Positions 1-7,358 are shown, counted from the first letter of the stretch. The stretch is DNA of 25,007 bases from an uncultured beta proteobacterium (GCA_902826155.1 CADEDU010000028.1:1-25007), one strand, 5' to 3'. Notes: generated by a model from the letters alone, not told the origin. Numbers and translations are program-made.

Positions 1-268
1 GATGGGTGGAGGTGATCGCATCGTCGCGTCGCAGGTTCGCGCACACACCGGCGGGTACCGCTTCCTGTCCGGTCGACAGATGCAGCGGACCGCGCACATA
101 GGCGGGCTTGCCCGAGAGCGATTGACCGAGCACCGCGACGCCGCCCTGACTGGCGATCTCGGCGGCGGCCTCGAACGCACGGATGCGCAGCATCGTCGAA
201 TACAGCCCGATCAGACGTTCGACGTCGATCGGCCGGGATGATGAATGCGAAGCGGAATCAGCGGACAC
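1..268 (-). CDS. TPP-dependent dehydrogenase E1 component, alpha subunit (N-terminal part, runs off window)
   Basis: The first 89 codons of a minus-strand gene cut by the window edge. The translation contains LIGLYSTMLRIRAFE followed by a glycine-rich stretch, then GPLHLSTGQEAVPAG and DDAITSTH. This is the typical N-terminus of pyruvate/acetoin/branched-chain 2-oxoacid dehydrogenase E1-alpha subunits, which use thiamine diphosphate to decarboxylate a 2-oxoacid or cleave acetoin. The GDG cofactor motif lies outside the window. I chose the GTG at 268 because it puts about 20 residues before the conserved YxTM, as in the family. No good ribosome binding site is visible, and GTG at 277 or ATG at 193 remain possible. 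It lies 160 bases downstream of the selenoprotein gene on the same strand and is probably in the same operon. Whether the substrate is pyruvate, acetoin or another 2-oxoacid cannot be told from this part. Confidence 0.8.
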   Translation of the reverse strand, partial: MSADSASHSSSRPIDVERLIGLYSTMLRIRAFEAAAEIASQGGVAVLGQSLSGKPAYVRGPLHLSTGQEAVPAGVCANLRRDDAITSTH

Positions 269-428
269 GGCAACCACGGCGGGCAGATCGCGCAGCGAGC
301 AGCGGGGCGAGCGCCGCGCGCGGAATATGAGAACCGGATGACTGGAAACCTGACGACTGTCGGATCGAACGGCGCACCCCGAACGAAGGTGCGCAGTCTA
401 TCCGATCAACCGCGACCGGCGGCGCCCT

Positions 429-1646
429 TCAACGCAGCTTGTCGCGCTGATGATTCGGCACGAGCTGGCGTTCGCCCAGCACCTTGATCGCCGCATCGTC
501 GCTGGCCAGGCATGCCTTGCGCAGCGCCAGCAACGCGCGGCCGGCTGCCGTCTCACCCCAGAACCAGCTGCCCAGTTGTACGTCGCTCACCTGTCCGGGC
601 TTCGCGGTCGCGGCTTCGTAGTGGAACGCGCGCAGATCGTCGCTCGCACGCTTCAGCACCTGCGCCATCGGCACGCCCGGCTGCGGGCTGGGCGTCGACA
701 GGTCGCCGGCGAACTGCATCAGCAACGCCGGAATCCGCGTGATCTCGATGCCGGAGATGCCCACGGTGGTACGCCCGCGCGTGCGCACGATTTCGTCGTA
801 CCACGGACGCAGGCGCGCGATCTCGTCCTCCAGCGCTGTGCGAAGTTGATCGAACGCGGTGCCACTCGCGGGCGGTGCGGGCAGACTGATCGGGCAGGTC
901 CAACCTTCCAGGTCGGCCGGACCGCCGGGGGCCTGCTCGGGAAAATCCACCAGCACCGGACCGGACGGCGACTTGAACAGTTCGAGCAACGCACCGAGCA
1001 CGCGCCGTTGAAACGCCGGCTCGTTGGGCGTACCGAGCGGGCGGCCCAGTTCGAACGGCACAGCCAGCGCGCGTGGCGGACGCATCCGCTCGACGTGCTG
1101 GCGGATCAGCCCGATCAGCGCGGTGGGCAGGCCATCGCGTTCGAGATAGTGGGCGAGCGCGCTCACGGCGCGCGTGCAAAGCGGTCAGACGCCAATCAGC
1201 AGCACCGCATCGACACCGTCGCCCTTGAGCACGCCGGCAAGTTCGCGCGCGCTCGCTTCCATCGCCGCGGGCGGGGTCGCGCCCATGAACGAGTAGTGAT
1301 ACGTCGCCGCCGATCCCACCTCGCCTTGCGTCACCAGCTCGCGCAGCCGCTCGATCGGAAACACGATGTTGACGTCGTGCTGAAAGCCGATGCGATCGAA
1401 GTTGGTGGAAACGTGGCTCATGCGCAGCTCGCGCGGATCGATGCCGTCGGGAATGATGCGGTAGTCGCCCGCACCGCCGCGGAACGGCGTGTCGTCGGCG
1501 CGATGCAGGCCGGCGGTCGAGACGATCGCAACTTTGCTTCGTCTGATCTCGGGCGCGGTCGCCCACGGCGTTTCGACGAACGCGGGCAACTCCTGATTGA
1601 CGAGCGTGTCGCGCACGTCGGCGGGCATTTCAGCGAGATAAACCAT
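429..1646 (-). CDS. GrdB/PrdB-family reductase subunit, selenoprotein with in-frame UGA (Sec154)
   Basis: A 405-residue product if the TGA at 1187..1185 is read as selenocysteine. Residues 1-153 resemble the N-terminal half of the glycine/sarcosine/betaine/D-proline reductase selenoprotein B family: KVAIVSTAGLH, GDYRIIP, NIVFPIERLRELV, YHYSFMG, GVDAVLLIGV. The frame continues without shift as U-P-L-C, then TRAVSALAHYLERDGLPT and PPRALAVPFELGRPLG, which is the rest of the same family. The UxxC redox motif is what the family uses to attack the substrate C-N bond. A SECIS-like hairpin follows the UGA. ATG at 1646 is the natural start. A 98-base gap separates it from the upstream TTT receptor. 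A standalone GTG start at 1166 would fall in the hairpin loop and split the fold, so I reject it. The alternative is a nonsense-mutated pseudogene, made less likely by intact coding on both sides. No pyruvoyl partner (PrdA-type) is in the window, so the substrate is unknown. Confidence 0.85.
1157..1173 (-). promoter_or_regulatory. Putative bacterial SECIS (bSECIS) hairpin
   Basis: On the minus strand, counting the U of UGA as 1, bases 15-20 (GCGCGC) pair perfectly with bases 26-31 (GCGCGC) around a five-base loop CGUGA. The loop has G at 22 and U at 23. In E. coli fdhF the SelB-contacting G and U are at 23 and 24 of the same count. Bacterial SECIS elements are known to sit just inside the coding sequence after the UGA, with a G in the first two loop positions, which is seen here. 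The stem has no bulged U like that of fdhF. GC-rich 6-bp hairpins also occur by chance in such a genome, so the call rests on position together with the UxxC context. Confidence 0.6.
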
Positions 1647-1744
1647 TGGCGGTGGTACTCCGGTTGCGCTGCTGTGGTGGTCAAGCGATCGAGGCGCGGT
1701 GCATCGCGCGCCGGGTTGCATATTCCCGCGGTGCTGTCTATTTG

Positions 1745-2725
1745 CTATTCGGCCTTCGCCCCCGACAACTCCACCGCGCGCTTGAACTTGGCCATCTCGC
1801 GCTGGTGCAGTGCCGCGGTTTCTGACGGACCGGCGCCCGACACCGTCGCGCCGATTTCGGCGAGCCTGGCGCGCGCACCGGCGTCGTCCAGCGCGCGCTT
1901 GGTCTCGGCCGCCATGCGCTCGACGGTCGGCGCGGGCGTGCCGGTGGGTGCGAACACGATCACCCACGCGGTGGCATCGAAGCCGGGCACGACTTCGGCG
2001 ACCGATGGCACGTTGGGCAACGTCGCCGCGCGCGTCGATGAAGTCACCGCGATCGGCCGGATGGTGCCGGCCTTCAGGTGCGCGGGCAGCGACGGCAAGC
2101 CTTCCACGCCCATCTGCACGTCGCCCGCGATCACCGCCTGAATCGCCGGCGACCCGCCGCGATAGGGCACGTGCACCAGATCGAGCTTGGCATCGGCCTT
2201 GATCAGCTCCATCACCAGATGCGAGGTGGAGCCTTGCCCTGAGGAGGCGAAGTTCAACTTGCCCGGGCGCTCCTTCGCATAGGCCACCAGCTCCTGCAGG
2301 CTGTTGATCGGCAGTTTCGGATTGACCACCAGCACCTGCGGAAACGACACCAGGTGCACCACCGGCACGAAATCCTTGAGCGCGTCGTACGGCAGTTTGG
2401 CGAACAGGAACGGATTGATCGCCATCGTGCCCGGTGAGCCGACCAGGAAGGTTGCGCCATCGGGTTTGGCGCGCGCCGCTGCTTCGGTGCCGATGTTGCC
2501 CGAGGCGCCGGTTCGGTTCTCGACGTTGAAATTCTGATTGAGGTTCTGCGTCAGCCGCTGCGTCACGATTCGCGCGACCACATCGACGGCCGAGCCCGCG
2601 GTGAACGGGTTGATCAGCGTCACCGGGCGCGAGGGCCACTCCTGCGCGTGCACGGGGTGCGCAACGCAGGCGAGCAAGGCCAATACTGTGAGAGCTCGCG
2701 CGAGAACGTTCGGTCGGCGCTTCAT
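1745..2725 (-). CDS. TTT-family (Bug) periplasmic substrate-binding receptor
   Basis: A 326-residue tripartite tricarboxylate transporter receptor. It has a Sec signal peptide, with a basic start (MKRRP), a hydrophobic core and predicted cleavage after VHA-27. Then come the family hallmarks WPSRPVTLINPF, ENRTGASGNIG, PDGATFLVG, INPFLFAKLPYD, ASSGQGSTSHL, HVPYRGG and LPNVPSVAE. Such proteins bind organic acids or related solutes in the periplasm and deliver them to TctA/TctB-type membrane subunits, none of which is in this window. The ATG at 2725 has an AGAGGA ribosome site ten bases upstream. It begins 22 bases after the RidA-like gene and is followed by the selenoprotein gene, so it probably supplies that pathway's substrate. 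The ligand cannot be predicted from sequence alone. Confidence 0.93.
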   Translation of the reverse strand: MKRRPNVLARALTVLALLACVAHPVHAQEWPSRPVTLINPFTAGSAVDVVARIVTQRLTQNLNQNFNVENRTGASGNIGTEAAARAKPDGATFLVGSPGTMAINPFLFAKLPYDALKDFVPVVHLVSFPQVLVVNPKLPINSLQELVAYAKERPGKLNFASSGQGSTSHLVMELIKADAKLDLVHVPYRGGSPAIQAVIAGDVQMGVEGLPSLPAHLKAGTIRPIAVTSSTRAATLPNVPSVAEVVPGFDATAWVIVFAPTGTPAPTVERMAAETKRALDDAGARARLAEIGATVSGAGPSETAALHQREMAKFKRAVELSGAKAE

Positions 2726-2747
2726 GATGGGTGATCCTCTTTGTTGG

Positions 2748-3125
2748 CTACGCGACTACCGCTACCGCTTCGATCTCGACTTTCATGCGCGGATCGACCA
2801 GTGCCTTCACCTCCACCAGCGTGGACGCGGGCCGATGCTCGCCGAAATACTTCTCGCGGATCGGATTGATCGCGGCGCGCTCGCTGATGTCGGTCATGTA
2901 CACGTTGACCTTCACCACATGTTCCGGACCGGCGCCGGCGTGCTTCAGGCACGCGTCGATCGCCTCCAGCGCGATGCGGAACTGATCCACCGTATGGTCC
3001 GGAATCGTGCCGTCGGCGCGCATGCCCACGGAGCCCGACACCCAGACCTGGTCGCCCGCGCGCACCACATGACAGTAGTGGCTCACCGGCGGCAGCTGCC
3101 CCGGCACCATGAATCGTTCGATCAT
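2748..3125 (-). CDS. RidA/YjgF/Rid-family protein lacking the usual active-site Arg
   Basis: A 125-residue single-domain Rid protein of normal family length. Typical sequences are VSGSVGMRADGTIPDHTVDQFR, KVNVYMTDI, FGEHRPASTLVEVKAL and KVEIEAVAV. RidA enzymes hydrolyse reactive imine/enamine intermediates to ketones and ammonia. E. coli RidA holds the substrate carboxylate with Arg105 in PARSCVEV. Here the aligned position is Ser101 (PASTLVEV), so it is likely a non-RidA subfamily with a different substrate or function. I start at the ATG at 3125, which has a strong AAGGGGGA site five bases upstream, rather than the ATG at 3146. It is first in the probable operon with the TTT receptor and the selenoprotein, and a hairpin-bearing divergent spacer lies upstream. 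Confidence 0.9.
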   Translation of the reverse strand: MIERFMVPGQLPPVSHYCHVVRAGDQVWVSGSVGMRADGTIPDHTVDQFRIALEAIDACLKHAGAGPEHVVKVNVYMTDISERAAINPIREKYFGEHRPASTLVEVKALVDPRMKVEIEAVAVVA

Positions 3126-3342
3126 TGCGTCCCCCTTCGTGTTCATGCAGGTGTTGCTCGCACGCCGGTACTCGGATGCGGCGCGTGCGTTGCGCGCCGA
3201 GCGTGCAAACGTCGCGATCCTAGCGGCCTGCCGTGGTTGTGTCGATCGTGCCTGAGTAACATGGCGGCCGAACGCGCTTTCCTCCGCTCGTTCCCCTGTT
3301 TTCTCCCTTCAACTGCTCCCCCACCAACCGCCGAGCCCGCCC
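3126..3342. promoter_or_regulatory. Divergent spacer between the Rid operon and the amidohydrolase gene
   Basis: 217 bases with no coding potential I can support. They must carry the promoter of the minus-strand Rid/TTT/selenoprotein operon and probably that of the plus-strand amidohydrolase. A perfect inverted repeat lies at 3179-3185 and 3193-3199 (CGGCGCG, 7-base loop, CGCGCCG), which could be an operator or a leader hairpin. A pyrimidine-rich stretch runs from about 3285 to 3335 before the amidohydrolase start, where no clear ribosome site is seen. I cannot place -35/-10 boxes with confidence. Confidence 0.35.
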
Positions 3343-4218
3343 ATGTCAGAACAGGCGAACGTACTGGCCCCCGATCCGCACGTGCGCAAACCGAAGCGCG
3401 CGTTGCCGCGGGGCACGATCGATTGCCACGCGCACATCTTCGACCGCTTCGATCGCTATCCGCTGACGGCGGGTCGCAAGTACCAGCCGCCGCTGTGCAC
3501 GCGCGAGGCGTGGCTCGCCTTGCACGCGACGTTGGGCATCGAGCGCGGCGTGCAGGTGCACGGCAGCCCGTACGGCTTCGACAACTCGATCACCTACGAC
3601 TTCCTGCGCTCGTATCAGGGCCGGTTCGTAGCGGTGGCGGTGGTGAGCCCCGAGGTTTCCGAAGACGAACTCAAGCGGCTCGATGCGCGCGGCTTTCGCG
3701 CGGCGCGGCTGATGGATCAGTTCGCCACCGGCGCCACCACCGACATGCTCGAAGCGATCGCGCGCAAGGTCGATCCGCTGGGCTGGCACATCGAGATCAA
3801 CATCGCGCGGGCGAGCGACTGGGTGGAGATGGAGCCGCGCCTGATGAAATGCCCCACGCCGCTGGTGTTCGACCATCTTGGCCGCGTGCGTGGCAACGAG
3901 GGCCTCGACGCACCGGGTTTCCAGGTGATCCGTCGCATGCTCGCGCGACGCGACGATTGCTGGACCAAGATTTCCAGCTTTTATCGTTTGTCGGACTCCG
4001 GCCCGCCGCACTTCGATGACATGCGTCCGTTCGTTCAGACGTTGCTCAGCGACCGGCCCGATCGCTGCGTCTGGGGTACCAACTGGCCGCACCCCGGACT
4101 CACCAGGTTCATGCCCAACGACACCGATCTGCTCGATCTGCTCGAAACCTGGCTGCCGAACGATCAGGTGCGCGAGCAGCTGTTCGTCACCAACCCGGCG
4201 AAGCTTTATCGATTCTGA
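3343..4218 (+). CDS. Amidohydrolase-2 family hydrolase (2-pyrone-4,6-dicarboxylate lactonase-like)
   Basis: A 291-residue cytosolic TIM-barrel hydrolase of the amidohydrolase superfamily. The strand-1 HxH motif is at H29-H31 (TIDCHAHIF). GFRAARL, then the FDHLG motif with H178, and WGTNWPHP near the C-terminus follow the 2-pyrone-4,6-dicarboxylate lactonase (LigI-like) layout. Members hydrolyse lactones or similar carboxylated rings in aromatic breakdown. The position usually held by a catalytic Asp (WGTDWPH) is Asn247 here, from codon AAC, so the chemistry may differ. TTT receptors and this hydrolase type often occur together in Burkholderiales. This gene sits between two such receptors, but on the opposite strand. 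Its 3' end overlaps the convergent lipoprotein gene by 13 bases. The start ATG lacks a strong ribosome site. Confidence 0.85.
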   Translation: MSEQANVLAPDPHVRKPKRALPRGTIDCHAHIFDRFDRYPLTAGRKYQPPLCTREAWLALHATLGIERGVQVHGSPYGFDNSITYDFLRSYQGRFVAVAVVSPEVSEDELKRLDARGFRAARLMDQFATGATTDMLEAIARKVDPLGWHIEINIARASDWVEMEPRLMKCPTPLVFDHLGRVRGNEGLDAPGFQVIRRMLARRDDCWTKISSFYRLSDSGPPHFDDMRPFVQTLLSDRPDRCVWGTNWPHPGLTRFMPNDTDLLDLLETWLPNDQVREQLFVTNPAKLYRF

Positions 4219-4721
4219 GTGGTCACCACGCCGTCGTACTCGACGTATTCGAACGACGGCTCCTTCGCCAGTGCCGCGAGCCACTGCGATTCGAACAGCG
4301 GTGGCACCGCAATCAGCAACGTGCGCCCGCCAGTGAGCTCGCGCTGGATCGACAGACCCATCGACGTGAGTCGCGCGCGTGCGGCGCTTTCGCTGCCGAC
4401 ACGCACACCCACGAGCAACGCGCCCTTGGCAATAGTGAGCGTGGTGTTCGTCGGCCCCGGCACACACACGTGCGGCGAGCATTCGCGCACACCGGCCGGA
4501 CGCGGATAGTCGGTACTGTCGACGCGCAGTGTCGTCCCGACATACGCGATTGCCGCGCTGCTGCTCATCTTCGGCGCGGCGGCCACGGTGCGCGGTGCGC
4601 GATCATCGGCGCAGGCGACCAGCGCGGCGATCAGCGTGCAGGCTAGCGCCGCAATCGGTGAAAGCGGACGCTGGATCCAACGACGCGGCGGCAACGAATT
4701 CGAGCGCTGGAACGGTCGCAT
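4206..4721 (-). CDS. Small putative lipoprotein of unknown function
   Basis: A 171-residue protein I do not recognise by family. It has a basic N-terminal region, a hydrophobic stretch at about residues 22-36 and a lipobox ending LVAC at Cys37, followed by ADD. It is therefore probably an outer-membrane lipoprotein or secreted protein. The mature part has two cysteines close together (ECSPHVC) that could form a disulfide, then a beta-rich stretch (LTIAKGALLVGVRVG) and a C-terminal EYVEYDGVV segment. The N-region before the hydrophobic core is unusually long for a lipoprotein, and no clear ribosome site precedes the ATG at 4721. The gene is convergent with the amidohydrolase and overlaps its 3' end by 13 bases. 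The next minus-strand gene upstream begins at 5796, so it could be co-transcribed with that TTT receptor. Confidence 0.65.
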   Translation of the reverse strand: MRPFQRSNSLPPRRWIQRPLSPIAALACTLIAALVACADDRAPRTVAAAPKMSSSAAIAYVGTTLRVDSTDYPRPAGVRECSPHVCVPGPTNTTLTIAKGALLVGVRVGSESAARARLTSMGLSIQRELTGGRTLLIAVPPLFESQWLAALAKEPSFEYVEYDGVVTTQNR

Positions 4722-4809
4722 TGCCGTTTGACGCCGCGATCGGCGCGCAGTTCATTGCAAGTGATGCGATGACCTGCGGCCGGTCCACTGTGACCTGCCT
4801 ATCTCCGCG

Positions 4810-5796
4810 CTACTGCGTGACCTTGATACCCAGGTCGACGGTGAGCTTGCCGATCTTGTCGAGCTGGCTGATCCAGAATTTCTGGAATTCGTCGGGCTTG
4901 TTGCCGACCACCTCGCCGCCGAGCACGCTGAGTCGCTCGCGGACCTCTGGCATCTTCAGCACCTTCGTCAGCTCTTCCTGGAAGCGGTTGATGGCTTCAC
5001 GTGGCGTTTTCGCCGGCACCAGCAGTCCGTACCAGTCGTTCAACTCGAAGCCCGGGAAGCCCTGCTCGGCAATCGTCGGCACGTCGGGGAATGCGGGCGA
5101 ACGACGCAGGCCGGTGGTAGCCAGCGCGCGCAGCTTGCCGGCCTTCACGTGCGGCACGTGTGCGGGCGGTGAACTCAGCACCATCTGCACTTGGCCGCCG
5201 AGCAGATCAGCCATTGCCGGCGCCCCGCCCTTGTACGGCACCGGCAGGATGTCGACTTTCGCGAGTGACTTCATCAGCTCCATCGCCAGGTGACCGGCGG
5301 TGAGCGGGCCGGGCAGCCCGAACCCCATCGCGCCGGGCTTGGCCTTCGCCAACGCGAGCAACTCCTGCAGATTGTTCGCGTTCACGCTCGGATTGATCGT
5401 GAGCACGCCGGGCACATCCACCACGAGCGACACCGCCTGGAAATCCTTGTACGGGTCGTACGGCAACTTCATGACGTGGATGTTGGCCACGTGCGCAGTG
5501 TTGAACATGCCCATCGTGTAGCCGTCGGGTGCGGCCTTGGCCACCGCGTCGGCGCCGATCGTGCCGATGCCGCCGGAGCGGTTCTCCACCAGCACCTGCT
5601 GACCGAGCAGCGGCGTGAGGCGCGCACCGAGTTCACGCGCAATGATGTCGGTGGCGCCGCCGGGTGGATAGGGCGAGATGATGCGGATCGGCTTGCTCGG
5701 CCACGCCTGCGCGAACGCCTGCGCGGCAAGCAGACTCAGGCCGGCCGCGACCGCGCCGGTGATCCAACGCGCTGCCTGGTTCCCTCGTGCTCTCAT
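4810..5796 (-). CDS. TTT-family (Bug) periplasmic substrate-binding receptor
   Basis: A 328-residue receptor of the tripartite tricarboxylate transporter family. Its signal peptide is predicted to be cleaved after AFA-29. Family motifs follow: WPSKPIRIISPYPPGGATDIIAR, VENRSGGIGTIGADAVAKAAPDGYT, MKLPYDPYKDF, VPYKGGAPAMADLLGGQ, and AFPDVPTIAEQG. I start at the ATG at 5796, preceded by GAGGAG seven bases upstream. An upstream start at 5922 would place 42 unrelated residues before the signal peptide. It is an orphan receptor, with no TctA/TctB membrane genes nearby. It is divergent from the acyltransferase gene. The ligand is unknown, usually a carboxylate. Confidence 0.93.
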   Translation of the reverse strand: MRARGNQAARWITGAVAAGLSLLAAQAFAQAWPSKPIRIISPYPPGGATDIIARELGARLTPLLGQQVLVENRSGGIGTIGADAVAKAAPDGYTMGMFNTAHVANIHVMKLPYDPYKDFQAVSLVVDVPGVLTINPSVNANNLQELLALAKAKPGAMGFGLPGPLTAGHLAMELMKSLAKVDILPVPYKGGAPAMADLLGGQVQMVLSSPPAHVPHVKAGKLRALATTGLRRSPAFPDVPTIAEQGFPGFELNDWYGLLVPAKTPREAINRFQEELTKVLKMPEVRERLSVLGGEVVGNKPDEFQKFWISQLDKIGKLTVDLGIKVTQ

Positions 5797-5936
5797 CGAT
5801 AGTCTCCTCGATCGCGATGCCACTTTTAGTTGGAATGCCGTCTCGATAGTACCTAGTACCGCGAGCGTCGTGGGGCAGGACCGTGGGGTGATGCGGTACA
5901 GTCGCGCCGAAGTACAAACCACGGGAGGAGACCGCG
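5797..5936. promoter_or_regulatory. Divergent spacer with a 7-bp tandem repeat
   Basis: 140 bases between the TTT receptor (minus) and the acyltransferase (plus). It contains TAGTACC twice in tandem at 5847-5860, centred about 50 bases from the receptor start and 80 from the acyltransferase start. Spacing and tandem arrangement would suit a small regulator site, but no regulator gene is adjacent. A clear GGAGGAGA ribosome site for the acyltransferase lies at its right edge. Promoter boxes could not be assigned. Confidence 0.3.
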
Positions 5937-7358
5937 GTGTTCGCCACGATTGCGGTGCCGGTGTGGTTGGTGCTCGTTGCGGGGTTGCTCGCGCTGTGGG
6001 CGATCCTCGACCGGCTGCTGCTGCCCTCCGTGCGCTGGATCATCCGCACCCGCGCCGAGAAGGTGCTCGACGAGGTGGGAACCAGACTCTCGATCCAGGT
6101 GCGGCCGTTCCAGCGCATCCGCCGGCGCGCGCTGACCGATCGGCTCATCTTCGACGACAAGGTGCAGCAGGCGGTGCAGGCCTACGCCAAGGCGCAAGAG
6201 ATGCCCCGCGAGGTGGCGCTCGACCAGGTACGCCGCTACGCCCGCGAGATCGTGCCCGCGTTCAACGCGTATCTGTACTTTCGCATCGGCTACTGGCTCG
6301 CCAAGCGTTTCTCGCGGGCGATCTACCGCGTGCGCATCGGCTATACCGACGATGCCGGGCTGGCCGCGGTGCCCGAGAACGCCACGGTGGTATTCGTGAT
6401 GAACCACCGCAGCAACATGGACTATGTGCTCGCGTCCTATCTCGCTGCCGAGAAAGCCGCGCTCTCCTATGCGGTCGGTGAGTGGGCGCGCATCTGGCCG
6501 CTGCAGCAGCTCATCCGCTCGATGGGCGCGTACTTCGTGCGGCGCAATTCCAACGACGATCTGTACCGGCGCGTGCTCGAGCGCTATATCAGCATGGCGA
6601 CAGAGGCCGGGGTCACGCAGGCGATGTATCCGGAAGGGCGGCTCTCGCGCGACGGCAAACTCGGCGCGCCGCGCTTCGGTGTGCTCGATTACATGCTGCG
6701 CGGATTCGATCTGCACGGCGAGCGCGATCTGGTGTTCGTGCCGGTCGGCCTCAACTACGACCGCACGCTCGAAGACCGCACCCTGCTGCGCTCGGCCGAC
6801 AAGGAGGCACCGCGCCGCGGGCCGCTCGCCGCGCTGACGACGACGATGCAGTTCGTCGGCAACCAGGCGTACCTGATGATGCGAAGCCAGTGGCATCGCT
6901 TCGGCTACGCGTGCGTGAACTTCGGTTCACCGGTGTCGATGCGCGCGTACTGCGCCGAGCGCTCGCTCGATTTCCGCGCGCTCGATCGCGAGCCCCGGTT
7001 CGAGGAGATCGGCAAGCTCGGCGCCCACCTGATGGAAAACATCGGCGCGCAGGTGCCGGTGCTGCCGGTGCCGCTGGTGGCCACCGTGCTGCTCGCACGC
7101 GGCGCCGAGTCGATCAGCGAGTTGGAATTGAAGACGCAGGTCGCGCAACTGGTGGCGCGCCTGGAAGCGCGCGGCGCCCGCATTTACGTGCCACGCAGCG
7201 ACTGGGACTACGCCATCGCCGCCGGGGTGCGCATGCTGGTGCTGCGCCACCTCGTCATCGAGCGCGATGGCCTGTTCGCCGCCAATGGCGCGGAGCTGCC
7301 GCTACTGGCGTACTACGCGAATTCGATTGCGCATCTGCTCGATGCGCGCGGCGCTTGA
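5937..7358 (+). CDS. PlsB/PlsC-type glycerolipid acyltransferase, membrane-associated
   Basis: A 473-residue protein with an N-terminal membrane segment (residues 3-23) and the four-block acyltransferase signature. Block I is NHRSNMD, giving HX4D with His157 and Asp162. Block II is GAYFVRRNS (198-205). Block III is MYPEGRLSRDGK (230-241). Block IV is the FVPVGLNYDR region. The catalytic His-Asp pair and the EGxxSR phosphate-binding block mark transfer of an acyl chain to glycerol-3-phosphate or lysophosphatidate during phospholipid synthesis. It is shorter than classical PlsB (about 800 residues) and longer than PlsC (about 240). The C-terminal 150 residues have no motif I recognise. The GTG start at 5937 is supported by GGAGGAGA six bases upstream. 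It stands alone, convergent with the next gene. Confidence 0.85.
   Translation: MFATIAVPVWLVLVAGLLALWAILDRLLLPSVRWIIRTRAEKVLDEVGTRLSIQVRPFQRIRRRALTDRLIFDDKVQQAVQAYAKAQEMPREVALDQVRRYAREIVPAFNAYLYFRIGYWLAKRFSRAIYRVRIGYTDDAGLAAVPENATVVFVMNHRSNMDYVLASYLAAEKAALSYAVGEWARIWPLQQLIRSMGAYFVRRNSNDDLYRRVLERYISMATEAGVTQAMYPEGRLSRDGKLGAPRFGVLDYMLRGFDLHGERDLVFVPVGLNYDRTLEDRTLLRSADKEAPRRGPLAALTTTMQFVGNQAYLMMRSQWHRFGYACVNFGSPVSMRAYCAERSLDFRALDREPRFEEIGKLGAHLMENIGAQVPVLPVPLVATVLLARGAESISELELKTQVAQLVARLEARGARIYVPRSDWDYAIAAGVRMLVLRHLVIERDGLFAANGAELPLLAYYANSIAHLLDARGA

Noticed and set aside
429..1166. Standalone 245-residue gene with GTG start
   Set aside because: The GTG lies in the hairpin loop after the UGA, there is no ribosome site, and the protein would begin in the middle of a conserved family region. 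It is the second half of the selenoprotein gene.
1185..1187. TGA as a true stop or nonsense mutation (pseudogene)
   Set aside because: Both sides keep frame and family motifs, UxxC is formed exactly, and a SECIS-like hairpin follows. Not excluded without genome data.
450..2141. Long plus-strand open frame opposite the selenoprotein and TTT receptor
   Set aside because: Arg/His-rich translation without family resemblance, typical of the antisense of a high-G+C gene. The minus-strand genes have clear motifs.
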